Assembly: GCA_040877935.1 (NCBI GenBank)
Contig: JBBDNB010000004.1
Location: forward strand, 1-43,348
Reading direction: 5' to 3'
Length of the DNA: 43,348 nucleotides
Source: Chitinophagales bacterium
Lineage (GTDB): Bacteria; Bacteroidota; Bacteroidia; Chitinophagales; CAIOSU01
The position numbers and the translations under genes are program-made. Every line of letters begins with the position of its first letter. The first letter of the stretch is position 1. Positions 14,330-22,708 of this stretch are shown here, piece after piece. The notes beneath the pieces were generated by a model. The model had not been told where the DNA came from and searched no databases. It saw only the letters and a list, made by a program, of their open reading frames with translations.

Positions 14330-16405
14330 TTATTGAACTTCCCCCGGCTTATAAACAGCCCTGGCATTTTCAAAAATCTGTTTTTTGTTCATAGTCACTT
14401 TCTTGGTGATCTGTTTGCTGAACAAATCCATCTGGTCTGTATAGTGCGGACTTTCGGGTTTTGCAGAAGCACCATAGGCCACCTGAGACTCCATTCTAAC
14501 CGGCCCTTTGGGGCCATATTCCACAATAAGCGTATAAGAATCACCAACATAAGCAACGTACTTTCCATCTTTGGCTTTTTTGGTATAATTGGCCGCCAAT
14601 ACATCGGGAAAACCAGGCAGGAAAACTTCCTTGTCGCCCCTTCTTAAAACATGAATATCGCGCAAAGGCACTTCATCGGATTTAAAGTGTTTTTCCAAAT
14701 GATCTATACTTGCTCCAAGTGCTTCTATAAACAAAGCCTCGTTCATTTCCAACCCCTGGTAAAAAATCTTATCGGTATAGTTTTTCTTTTGAAATACATA
14801 ATCTAAAGTAAGGAGAAAATAAGTCGCTGCAATGGAGTAAGGTTTTGCTTCTTTATTCCAGGCTTGCATCTTCTTGATATATTTTTCAAGTTCAGGATAT
14901 TTTGCAGCATCTATTTCGGAAATAATATTTAACGAATCGAGAAAAACCCCGCTTTCAGGGTATTTGTTGTCAAACTTTATATCCTTTACATCTTCATAAC
15001 TGACTTTATCATACAAATCAATCAATTCCATAAAACGCAAACTGCGATTGTTATTGGTGGATTTAAAGCCCATATGGCTGGGAAAGCATTTAAACGGCAT
15101 ATCTTTCTCCTCGCAAGTGGCATTGTAGGGTGTATTGTTTGTATTGAACACATAGCCACAGTCGGGATTTTTGATCTGCGGCAATTCCTCTATGGTATAG
15201 AATTCATCCCAAACCAAGTCTGAGGTATGGCCGGGCTGAACTTTTGTCCAGTCGCGTGCGCTGTCTCTTTTGGGCAGTTTTCCGTAATTGATATATAAAA
15301 TATTCCCTTCCCTGTCGGCATAAACGGTATTGAAACGGGGAATAGCCAACATATCAAATGTCTCATAAAACTCATCAAAATTTGTGGCTTTATTCATGTA
15401 GTACCACTGTTGCGATGCATTGATGTCCATATTACTGGCCCAGCGAATGGCATAAAAATCGCCTTGTTTGGACTGGATTACAAAACCAAGTTTGCTCCAG
15501 TAGGTTTTCTTCCCAACGGGAATACGTAAAAATGAAACTTTCACTTTCAATTTCACTTTGCGTTCTTCCAGCTCAAGCCATTCTCCATCGTATTCGTATT
15601 TGAGCTTTTCATCGGGATGCATTTTCAATTTATAGACATCCACCAAATCCAATTTATTGAAAGTATGTGTCCAGCCCAAATACTGATTGGTACCCACAAA
15701 AATGGAAGAAGCCCCCGGAAATGTAGCGCCATATACATCAAGCCCTTCTTCGCTCTGCAAATGTGCTTCATACCAACTTATAAAACCCTCAAATGGCAAA
15801 TGCGGATTGGCACAAAGAATGGGATTTCCTGATTCGGTTTTATCAGGCGCAAAAGCAAATGCATTGGAGCCGAATTTAATTTTTTCATCGTCATATTTCC
15901 CTTTCATAATTTTTTGAATAGGCACATGCGCATAGGAAATGAGCCCGGTAATTAGGTGAGAACCAACAAGAATATCCTGGGCTGTAATGGGGAATATTTT
16001 TTTGTGTAAAATCTCTTTTGGATTGGCATCGGCATAGTCATTTGCTCCTTTTGCATAAGCTTCTATATAAGCCCTGTATTCAGGCGTCAACTGCTTGTCA
16101 TACTGCTCCTCCACAACCTCCCTGGATCTAAAGGCATGCACCAGGTAGTCCATATTGGCCCCATCCTTGCCCAGGATACGTGCCTGAAGGCCTTTGGCAG
16201 CTGCTATAGTTTCCTGCATGGTATTAAAGTCGTCTTCTGCATTGGCCCAGGCCAGACCATAGGCAACATCCACATCTTTTTCACCAAAAATATGCGGCAC
16301 GCCAAACTTATCTCTTACGATTGTTACATGTTCTGCATAATTGCGCTGTGCTGATAATTGAAAAATAAATAGGAATGAGAATAGTAATGAAAGCAGTTTT
16401 TTCAT
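14330..16405 (-). CDS. Penicillin-acylase family Ntn hydrolase, secreted
   Basis: A 691-aa exported amidase of the penicillin G acylase / acyl-homoserine-lactone acylase superfamily. Signal peptide MKKLLSLLFSFLFIFQLSAQ. The alpha chain begins with VTIVRDKFGVPHIFGEKD. Autoproteolysis is expected at Gly179-Ser180 (KFGSNAFAF), exposing Ser180 as the N-terminal nucleophile of the beta chain; ANPHLPF and LGWTHTFNKLDLVDVY are further conserved beta-chain segments. The substrate is an N-acyl amide of unknown identity. The start codon overlaps the stop of the upstream 74-aa gene (ATGA), showing tight translational coupling. It is the last gene of the three-gene minus-strand operon. Confidence 0.9.
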   Translation of the reverse strand: MKKLLSLLFSFLFIFQLSAQRNYAEHVTIVRDKFGVPHIFGEKDVDVAYGLAWANAEDDFNTMQETIAAAKGLQARILGKDGANMDYLVHAFRSREVVEEQYDKQLTPEYRAYIEAYAKGANDYADANPKEILHKKIFPITAQDILVGSHLITGLISYAHVPIQKIMKGKYDDEKIKFGSNAFAFAPDKTESGNPILCANPHLPFEGFISWYEAHLQSEEGLDVYGATFPGASSIFVGTNQYLGWTHTFNKLDLVDVYKLKMHPDEKLKYEYDGEWLELEERKVKLKVKVSFLRIPVGKKTYWSKLGFVIQSKQGDFYAIRWASNMDINASQQWYYMNKATNFDEFYETFDMLAIPRFNTVYADREGNILYINYGKLPKRDSARDWTKVQPGHTSDLVWDEFYTIEELPQIKNPDCGYVFNTNNTPYNATCEEKDMPFKCFPSHMGFKSTNNNRSLRFMELIDLYDKVSYEDVKDIKFDNKYPESGVFLDSLNIISEIDAAKYPELEKYIKKMQAWNKEAKPYSIAATYFLLTLDYVFQKKNYTDKIFYQGLEMNEALFIEALGASIDHLEKHFKSDEVPLRDIHVLRRGDKEVFLPGFPDVLAANYTKKAKDGKYVAYVGDSYTLIVEYGPKGPVRMESQVAYGASAKPESPHYTDQMDLFSKQITKKVTMNKKQIFENARAVYKPGEVQ

Positions 16406-16626
16406 GGATAAAAAGTAAGTTTAGTTGAGTAAATAAATATTTTTTCTATTTGGCTTGAAGTCCAGGTTTTGGCGTTCAGTATATTAATTGCTTTGGGCAA
16501 AAAAAGACCGGGAATTAACTGTCTGAATTCAGAATGGAAAAAACTTCCCCCGGCATACAACATTGGCAAAAAGAAAATATAGTACAAGGATACAACAGCA
16601 ATAAAAAAGAGAAATCTTTGCTTCAT
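16402..16626 (-). CDS. Small membrane-anchored protein, unknown
   Basis: A 74-aa protein with one strong N-terminal hydrophobic segment (FLFFIAVVSLYYIFFLPMLY) and a short polar C-terminus. No family is recognised. Both ends overlap neighbours by four bases (ATGA): the stop of the serine hydrolase gene at its start, and the start of the penicillin-acylase gene at its stop. This double coupling is the main reason to accept it as a real gene. It may be a membrane partner of the two exported hydrolases (inference). Confidence 0.65.
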   Translation of the reverse strand: MKQRFLFFIAVVSLYYIFFLPMLYAGGSFFHSEFRQLIPGLFLPKAINILNAKTWTSSQIEKIFIYSTKLTFYP

Positions 16627-18068
16627 TGGACTACCGAGTCATTTTTAGCGAAGAAATATTCCTGGCCCGGTATTTCTATGGCCATTCCCAAAATATTTTG
16701 GTTTCGATAATCAAGCGTTGCCTTTACTTTTCCCGAGCTGGCTGAAAAACTGGCTCCTGAGATTCGGGTGAGCTTAAGCTGTTCATCATCACAATCATTA
16801 AAGCCAATAATACTAAGCTTGTTGTTTTCAAATTTAACAGAAAGTGATTTACCATTTTTACCCTGGTAATTCCCTTCCACAAATTGCAATTGACTTTCGC
16901 TTACTATTTCCTGATGCGCATCCCAAACCATTGCTAATTTCGATAAGCTTTTGCCCCAGCGGAAACCCCGTTCGCTTTTCCCCTGCCTTACAATAACTAT
17001 ATTCAATTCAGGATTGACATAAATGGCCTGTCCTCTGTAACCTCCGGCAAAAAAATCTTTTTTAGTGGTCATTGCTTTCTCCTGTGGATAAGTGTCCAGC
17101 CAGAAGCAATTGGAATAACGCCATGCAGAGCCCTCTGAAGTGTCGCGCATACTAGAACGCTCCACCCACCATTCGGGAAGAATTTGTTCTCCTCTCCATT
17201 TTCCTTTATTGGCATACAAAGTGCCAAATTTTGCCAAATCCCTGGCACAGGCAGCTATTCCACCATAGGCTTTTTGATTGCGTTCTTTATCCACCGTAAA
17301 ATAGCCATCGTATTCCATTCCGAGAGGTTCCCACAATTTTTCTTGAAGGTATTCGTAATAAGGTTTTCCCGTAGCTTTTTCAATGCATATTCCCAGTAAA
17401 AAAGTAGAATAAGATTTGTATTTAAATACAGTACCCGGCTCATAGCGCATGGGCACTTTTTCAATCATTGTTGTCTGGTCATTGGAATAATACAACTCCA
17501 TCAATTTGTAGAGCGTGCTGTAATCGTAAAAATCAAGCCCTGATGTCATTTGCAGCAAATGATTGATCGTGATTTCATTTTTTTTGCCCTGTTTAAATTC
17601 AGGAATAAAATCACTGATTGGCTGGTCCAGGCTGCTAAATTTTCCTTCTTCAAGAGCAATACCCGCAAGTGCCGAAGCAAAACTTTTACTCACTGAAAAA
17701 ACAATGGATTGCATGTCCTGATCAAAGTCATTAAAATAATTCTCATAACGAATGGTATCATTTTGAATGACAATCAATGCAGTTGTATTGGAGCGCTCAA
17801 GAAAATCTTCAGGAGAATCCCACCTTTTTACAACAGGTTGTTTTCTTGGAAAATACCCGATATTTTCAACTGCCCACAAGGCAGGGTCAGGAATATTTCC
17901 TACTTCTTTTCGTGGAAATACATAGGGATTAGTAGATTTTTTGAGTTCATGCCTTGGCATGCGATAAACATCAGCGATATCAGGAAGTTTATAGCGCCAT
18001 AAATTAATTAATGTAGTGCATCCCGAAAATAAAAACATCAGGAAAAACGCACTAAGAAAATACTTCAT
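16623..18068 (-). CDS. Beta-lactamase-fold serine hydrolase lipoprotein
   Basis: A 481-aa protein of the class C beta-lactamase / PBP-like serine hydrolase family. A lipoprotein signal ends at Cys17 (LFSGC). The nucleophile motif S-x-x-K is SVSK at 125-128 in SIVFSVSKSFASALAG. The second motif, normally Y-x-N, reads Tyr220-Ser-Thr here (YKSYSTFLLG), so the Asn is replaced. FAGGYRGQAIYVNP corresponds to the third-motif strand. The replacement suggests an esterase, peptidase or amidase rather than a true beta-lactamase. First gene of the ATGA-coupled operon. Confidence 0.88.
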   Translation of the reverse strand: MKYFLSAFFLMFLFSGCTTLINLWRYKLPDIADVYRMPRHELKKSTNPYVFPRKEVGNIPDPALWAVENIGYFPRKQPVVKRWDSPEDFLERSNTTALIVIQNDTIRYENYFNDFDQDMQSIVFSVSKSFASALAGIALEEGKFSSLDQPISDFIPEFKQGKKNEITINHLLQMTSGLDFYDYSTLYKLMELYYSNDQTTMIEKVPMRYEPGTVFKYKSYSTFLLGICIEKATGKPYYEYLQEKLWEPLGMEYDGYFTVDKERNQKAYGGIAACARDLAKFGTLYANKGKWRGEQILPEWWVERSSMRDTSEGSAWRYSNCFWLDTYPQEKAMTTKKDFFAGGYRGQAIYVNPELNIVIVRQGKSERGFRWGKSLSKLAMVWDAHQEIVSESQLQFVEGNYQGKNGKSLSVKFENNKLSIIGFNDCDDEQLKLTRISGASFSASSGKVKATLDYRNQNILGMAIEIPGQEYFFAKNDSVVQ

Positions 18069-18248
18069 TTGTAAAGAGAAACTTTGGAGATTAGAAACAC
18101 TACTACTAAGACAAATCTAAGCTACAAATCGTTGCAGGTAAAGTCAATTTTATTGAAAAAATGTTTTCATCCAAATCTTTATATTTACTCTAATGTTAAA
18201 ATGAGTTTCAGGATTTTATTTCAATGCTCCTTTTCTTTAATTTACTCA

Positions 18249-18914
18249 ATGAATAATGACTTTAAAATTTATTTGATCCCCGGGCAGGGTGCCGACTCAA
18301 GGCTGTTTGACAATTTTGAGCTAAATCCTGAATTTGAGCACAAGCACATTGAATTTGAACTTCCTGAAAAAAATTGCTCGATGAAGCAATATGCAATGCA
18401 GCTTAGCAAACAGTTTGACAATCATCCGCGAAAAGTGATCATAGGAACTTCCATTGGAGGAATGATTGCTGTTGAGCTTCAGGAAATTCTAAAACCAGAA
18501 ATGCTTATTGTTATTTCCAGCGCAAAAAGCAATAGAGAATTGCCCGGAAAATATAAGCTGTTTAAGGCATTGCCTTTTTATAGATTATTATCAGGAAGCT
18601 TTCTTAAAGCTATTTCAAAACTGATAATCCCGATAGTTGAGCCCGATCAAAAAAAAGAAAAAGAAAAATTCGAAAAAATGCTCGGTGAAAAAGATCCTAA
18701 ATTTCTAAAGCGAACTTTAGATATGATTATCAATTGGGACAGAAGGGAGTATTCAAACACAATCATTCATATTCACGGCAATAAAGACAATGTTATCCCC
18801 GTGAAAAATGTAAATTACCATTATCTGATTGAGGGTGGTTCACATATGATGACACTTACAAGAGGTAAAGAAATCAGTAACCTGATTAACAAATTGTTGA
18901 CAGAAAAAAAATAA
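18249..18914 (+). CDS. Alpha/beta hydrolase
   Basis: A 221-aa cytoplasmic hydrolase from ATG 18249 (MNNDFKIYLIPGQGADSRLF). An in-frame ATG at 18201 would add 16 residues; it is not favoured, because the conserved first strand begins just after 18249. The nucleophile elbow is GTSIGG with Ser68, the acid is probably the Asp in HGNKDNVIP, and the base is the His in EGGSHMM near residue 199. The oxyanion-side motif is PGQGADSR. The substrate is unknown. DoxX follows after 7 bp, so the two likely form an operon. Confidence 0.85.
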   Translation: MNNDFKIYLIPGQGADSRLFDNFELNPEFEHKHIEFELPEKNCSMKQYAMQLSKQFDNHPRKVIIGTSIGGMIAVELQEILKPEMLIVISSAKSNRELPGKYKLFKALPFYRLLSGSFLKAISKLIIPIVEPDQKKEKEKFEKMLGEKDPKFLKRTLDMIINWDRREYSNTIIHIHGNKDNVIPVKNVNYHYLIEGGSHMMTLTRGKEISNLINKLLTEKK

Positions 18915-18921
18915 ATTAATT

Positions 18922-19350
18922 ATGCTAAAAAAATTATTCAATCCCGGAACATACAATAATAATATTGATCTTTCACTGCTTATTCTTCGCCTGGTTTTTG
19001 GAGCCTTGATGATCACTCACGGCTGGGGAAAATGGTTAAAATTAATCGGTGATGATCCTATTAAGTTTTCCGATCCATTGGGAGTAGGCGTATTTGCTTC
19101 ATTGGCTTTAGCAGTTTTTGCAGAGGTGTTTTGTTCAATGCTTTTAATCTTTGGGGCAGCTACACGGTTGGCCTCAATACCGCTAATAATCACTTTGGCT
19201 GTAGCAGCTTTTATAGTTCATGCAGAGGATGCACTTCAAGATAAAGAAATGGCATTATTGTATCTCACTGTTTACCTGGTAATTGCCATAAGTGGTTCGG
19301 GCAAGTATGCGCTTGACAAATTTATTTATGACAAAATAAGTAAACAGTGA
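18922..19350 (+). CDS. DoxX family membrane protein
   Basis: A 142-aa membrane protein with four predicted transmembrane helices. The N-terminal pattern LSLLILRLVFGALMITHGWG followed by KWLKLIGD is the DoxX/DUF4870-like family opening; the middle GVGVFASLALAVFAEVFCSM and LLIFGAATRLASIPLIITLA are the second and third helices. Family members are linked to redox and thiol stress handling but have no fixed reaction. It starts 7 bp after the alpha/beta hydrolase stop. Confidence 0.9.
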   Translation: MLKKLFNPGTYNNNIDLSLLILRLVFGALMITHGWGKWLKLIGDDPIKFSDPLGVGVFASLALAVFAEVFCSMLLIFGAATRLASIPLIITLAVAAFIVHAEDALQDKEMALLYLTVYLVIAISGSGKYALDKFIYDKISKQ

Positions 19351-19473
19351 ATCAAGTTATGAAGATCAAAGTTTTAGCTCAATAGTTTTAGGCATTGTAA
19401 ACTTTAATTTGATAAAGAACTGGGTGGACTGTACATAAAAAATTAAGCCTTCAATATTTCGGGCAATATCTCC

Positions 19474-20550
19474 TTACTCATCATAAGTATAAATCACTTT
19501 TGGTGTAAGCGGCTTTGATTGGCAGGTCAAAACATAGCCCTCATCAATTTCCTCATCTGACAGCGATTCGCGATCGGCCATTACCACTTTCCCCTCAAAT
19601 ACCTTGGCACGACAAGTACAGCAAGCACCAACCTGGCAGGCATAGGGCGCGTCAATGTCATTGTCTAATGCTGCTTCTAACAATGAATCTTCCCCTTTGT
19701 ATTCAAAGTCATAATCTTCGCCATCAACTGTAAGGTGAATTTCTGCACTGTCCAAAGGGCTGTCAGAAACTTCCCGCTCTTCTTTCTTTTCTTCGGTTTT
19801 CAATTTAGCGGTGAAAAACTCTTTGTGTATTTGCTTTTCAGGAATTTGTAAAGCTTCTAGCGCTTCATCAATAATTGACATCAAAGGAGTTGGCCCACAG
19901 ATATAATAATCAAAATCCTGAGGCGCAGCAGGTAATTTGTTTTTAAGCAATGTCTGCAAAATATCACGGGTCAGGTAGCCCTTGTTGATTACCCAGTCGA
20001 CAGTGGTTCGGTCAAGGGAATGGAAAATTTCCAGCCGCTCGGGATATTTATTTTCCAGTTCATCCAATACACTTTTGAACATAATGGATTCCTCATCGCG
20101 ATTGGCGTAAAAAAGTGTCACCCTGCTATTGGGCTCTTGCACTAAAACTGTTCTGATAATAGACATCAAGGGTGTAATTCCGCTTCCACCGCCTAAAAGC
20201 ACATAATGTTTTTTTCTTGTAGAGTCAGTATTTACTGTGAAATTACCCATGGGTGGCATCACACGAATGCTTTCTCCTTCTTTGGCCTCATCATTTATAT
20301 AGCCCGAAACCTTACCCATTTCCACTTTCTTCACCCCCACAGAAAGATCATCATCCATTACAGGGCTACTGCACAGAGAATATGCCCTGCGCTCTTTTTT
20401 GCCATCCACCTCTACTTCTACAGTAATATATTGACCAGGTATGTACTTGAAATCAGATTTTAAATCCTCTGGTATATCAAATGTAACAACCTTTGCATAA
20501 GGTGTTTCAGACTTTATTTTCTTGATTTTTAACTCGTGTAATCTCGACAT
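19474..20550 (-). CDS. PaaE-type ferredoxin-NAD(P)H reductase with C-terminal [2Fe-2S] domain
   Basis: A 358-aa flavin/iron-sulfur electron-transfer protein, the reductase layout of phenylacetyl-CoA epoxidase PaaE and related oxygenases. FAD-binding RAYS is at 55-58, the NAD(P)-binding GGGSGITPLMS at 120-130, and YICGPTPLMSIIDEAL follows. The plant-type ferredoxin domain holds Cys305, Cys310, Cys313 and Cys343 (CQVGACCTC), with an additional Cys311. No oxygenase subunit lies nearby, so its partner must be encoded elsewhere. It faces away from the acyl-CoA synthetase gene; the promoter pair lies in the 106-bp gap. Confidence 0.9.
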   Translation of the reverse strand: MSRLHELKIKKIKSETPYAKVVTFDIPEDLKSDFKYIPGQYITVEVEVDGKKERRAYSLCSSPVMDDDLSVGVKKVEMGKVSGYINDEAKEGESIRVMPPMGNFTVNTDSTRKKHYVLLGGGSGITPLMSIIRTVLVQEPNSRVTLFYANRDEESIMFKSVLDELENKYPERLEIFHSLDRTTVDWVINKGYLTRDILQTLLKNKLPAAPQDFDYYICGPTPLMSIIDEALEALQIPEKQIHKEFFTAKLKTEEKKEEREVSDSPLDSAEIHLTVDGEDYDFEYKGEDSLLEAALDNDIDAPYACQVGACCTCRAKVFEGKVVMADRESLSDEEIDEGYVLTCQSKPLTPKVIYTYDE

Positions 20551-20570
20551 CTATTCTTTTTTTAAGCATG

Positions 20571-20602
20571 CAAATATACATTATCCTTAAACCACTTAAC
20601 AA
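20571..20602 (-). promoter_or_regulatory. Promoter for the PaaE-type reductase
   Basis: Minus strand: TATATTTG (plus-strand 20571-20578) matches TAnnTTTG, 20 bp upstream of the start codon, and TTG (plus-strand CAA 20600-20602) lies 21 bp further upstream. Confidence 0.7.
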
Positions 20603-20656
20603 GTATGTGGTTTTCAAATTCATGATTTTTATTCATAATTTCCTGACAAAAAAACA

Positions 20657-22402
20657 ATGCAATACCAAAACCTAAGTGAAATACTCCTTAATAATCTTGA
20701 AACATTAAAAAATCATCCGGCAGTTGTTTACAAAAACGAAGCGGGTTTTAAAGAAATGTCCTACAAGCAGCTTAAGGACAAAACCTTCCAACTTGCAGGC
20801 GCTTTAATAGAGGTAGGTATTCATAAAGGCGATAGAGCCGTAATAATGAGCCAAACCCGAAAGGAATGGATTTTTTCAGATTTATCCATTTTGCTCAGCG
20901 GAGGCATTGTTTCGGCCGTTTACCCAACTACCGTAGCAGATGAAATGGTATTCATTCTCAAAGATTTACAAGCAAAGTTTCTTTTTTTGGAGAATCAGGA
21001 GCAGGTGGATAAAGTACATTCAAGAAAATCTGATTTGCCTTTTGTAAAAAAAGCCTGGGTATTTGAAGATTTTGAAAATCCAGATCCTGATTTTTTTGAG
21101 GCCTTTAATAAAATGCAGGGCATAGAAAACCATAAAGAAGAAATAAAAAGAAGGGTGAAGACAACCAAGGGAGATGACACACTCACTATTATTTATACCA
21201 GCGGAACTACCGGAAATCCAAAGGGAGTGGTTTTGAGCCATTTTAATTACCTCACCACTTTGGAACAGATGAAAGCACACAGTCCCGAAGCTTTTGAAAA
21301 TATGGAGCGCAACCTCAGCTTTTTGCCATTGGCACATGCACTGGAAAGAATTGGCGGTTATTATTTACCGCTATACAATGGAAAAACCATTGCCTATGCC
21401 GGAGGTATCGAGACCTTGCTGGAAGATTTCAAAGCACTGAAACCGGAGTTTATTGCTGCCGTGCCACGTGTTTTCGAAAAGATTTATTCCAAAATTCAAA
21501 TTGGGCTGGAGACCGCTGGAGGATTGAAAAAGAAACTCTTTAACTGGGCAGTTGAGGTGGGGCACAAAACAGCTCCATATCGCATGAAAAAACAGAATAT
21601 CCCTTTTCCATTAAGCCTGCAACATGCGCTGGCCAATAAATTGATTTATTCCAAAGTGAAAGAGATGTTTGGCGGGAACATCAAATTTTTTATTTCCGGA
21701 GGTGCTCCACTCAACCCTGAAATTGCAAATTTTTTTTACGCTATAAATTTGAGTATTTACGAAGGTTATGGAGCAACAGAAGGAACTGCTCCCTATACTG
21801 TAAACAAACCTGAAGCTTTTAAATTTGGCACTGTAGGACAGGCCATTCCAAAAGTGGATATCAAAATAGCCGATGATGGGGAAATTCTGGTGAAAGGCCC
21901 TAATATATTCAAAGAATACTACAATAATCCCGAAGCGACAAAAGCCAGTTTTACGGATGATGGCTATTTCAAAACAGGGGATATTGGCGAAATAGATGAT
22001 GAAGGGTTTGTGAAAATCACAGACCGAAAAAAACAATTGATTATTACTTCGGGCGGAAAAAATATTCCTCCGGCAATCATTCAAAAACTCCTGATGAATG
22101 GTGGAATTGTTGAATCTGCCTTTATTTACGGAGATCAAAAAAAATACATCGTTGCACTGCTCTGTATAGATAAATTAATGGCAGAAAACAGAGGCTGGGA
22201 CAAAACCAGAGTGGAAAAAGAAGTGAATAATGCAGTAAATAAAGCCAATGAACAATTGGCAATATACATGCAAATCAAGTACTATAAAATATTGGATGAA
22301 AATTTCACACCGGAGAACGGCCTGCTTACCCCAACTTTGAAAATCAAGAGCAAAAAAGTGGTCAATAAATACAAAAGCCTCCTGGAGAGCATGTACAATT
22401 AA
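20657..22402 (+). CDS. Long-chain acyl-CoA synthetase (AMP-forming)
   Basis: A 581-aa adenylate-forming enzyme that activates fatty acids to acyl-CoA with ATP. The P-loop-like motif IIYTSGTTGNPKGV is at about 174-187, the second AMP-binding motif is YEGYGATEGT, and the hinge region reads FKTGDIGEIDDEGF with ITDRKKQLIITSGGKNI. The C-terminal subdomain is complete (TPTLKIKSKKVVNKYKSLLE). The length and the SGGKNIPP motif match the FadD15-like long-chain group. It is alone on its strand; the HACD-like dehydratase and this enzyme both point to active long-chain fatty-acid metabolism. Confidence 0.92.
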   Translation: MQYQNLSEILLNNLETLKNHPAVVYKNEAGFKEMSYKQLKDKTFQLAGALIEVGIHKGDRAVIMSQTRKEWIFSDLSILLSGGIVSAVYPTTVADEMVFILKDLQAKFLFLENQEQVDKVHSRKSDLPFVKKAWVFEDFENPDPDFFEAFNKMQGIENHKEEIKRRVKTTKGDDTLTIIYTSGTTGNPKGVVLSHFNYLTTLEQMKAHSPEAFENMERNLSFLPLAHALERIGGYYLPLYNGKTIAYAGGIETLLEDFKALKPEFIAAVPRVFEKIYSKIQIGLETAGGLKKKLFNWAVEVGHKTAPYRMKKQNIPFPLSLQHALANKLIYSKVKEMFGGNIKFFISGGAPLNPEIANFFYAINLSIYEGYGATEGTAPYTVNKPEAFKFGTVGQAIPKVDIKIADDGEILVKGPNIFKEYYNNPEATKASFTDDGYFKTGDIGEIDDEGFVKITDRKKQLIITSGGKNIPPAIIQKLLMNGGIVESAFIYGDQKKYIVALLCIDKLMAENRGWDKTRVEKEVNNAVNKANEQLAIYMQIKYYKILDENFTPENGLLTPTLKIKSKKVVNKYKSLLESMYN

Positions 22403-22416
22403 GTGATGTACCTTGT

Positions 22417-22476
22417 AACCTGAGTTCAATCAAGACGACAAGTGTCTTGACAGATAATTATTTAAGAGCTCAGGTT
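22417..22476. repeat. Sixty-bp nested-hairpin element, copy A
   Basis: Outer arms AACCTGAG (22417-22424) and CTCAGGTT (22469-22476) are perfect; inside lies a second hairpin, TCAAGAC (22430-22436) with GTCTTGA (22444-22450). A related element with the same AACCTGAGTTC start and internal AATTAT sits at 28931-28990. It may serve as the terminator of the acyl-CoA synthetase gene, but there is no T-run. Confidence 0.6.
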
Positions 22477-22531
22477 TGTAATCTCAAATGCTATTTAACC
22501 AGAATTATGCAATAGTTTTCCTATTGTATAA

Positions 22532-22552
22532 TACTGACACTTTAGGTCAGTA
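22532..22552. repeat. Small perfect hairpin in the gap before the glycine-rich gene
   Basis: Arms TACTGAC (22532-22538) and GTCAGTA (22546-22552) with a 7-base loop, about 100 bp before the promoter at 22646. The rest of the 22403-22645 gap shows nothing further. Confidence 0.45.
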
Positions 22553-22645
22553 CAAGTCAGACGATTTGAAAATCAACAACTTATCATGTTATAAAGGAAA
22601 CCTCTTTGGTGATTTTTAAATGTCAGGGTTTAACAATACCAAAGC

Positions 22646-22677
22646 TTGAACTCAATACACATTTTTACCTATATTTG
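22646..22677 (+). promoter_or_regulatory. Promoter for the glycine-rich gene block
   Basis: TTG at 22646-22648 and TATATTTG at 22670-22677, spaced 21 bp, match the Bacteroidota consensus. The ATG follows 31 bp after the -7 box. This also rules out the longer reading that would begin with the TTG at 22646. Confidence 0.75.
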
Positions 22678-22708
22678 TAGGATATTGCTCGTAAAAAAAC
22701 ATCGTCAA

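Noticed and set aside
16623-18068. Annotation of the serine hydrolase as a true beta-lactamase resistance gene
   Set aside because: The Y-x-N motif is changed to Y-S-T and the gene sits in an operon with an Ntn amidase; a general hydrolase is more likely.
21611-22138. 175-codon minus-strand open frame inside the acyl-CoA synthetase gene
   Set aside because: Antisense to conserved motifs of the synthetase; no family resemblance and biased composition.
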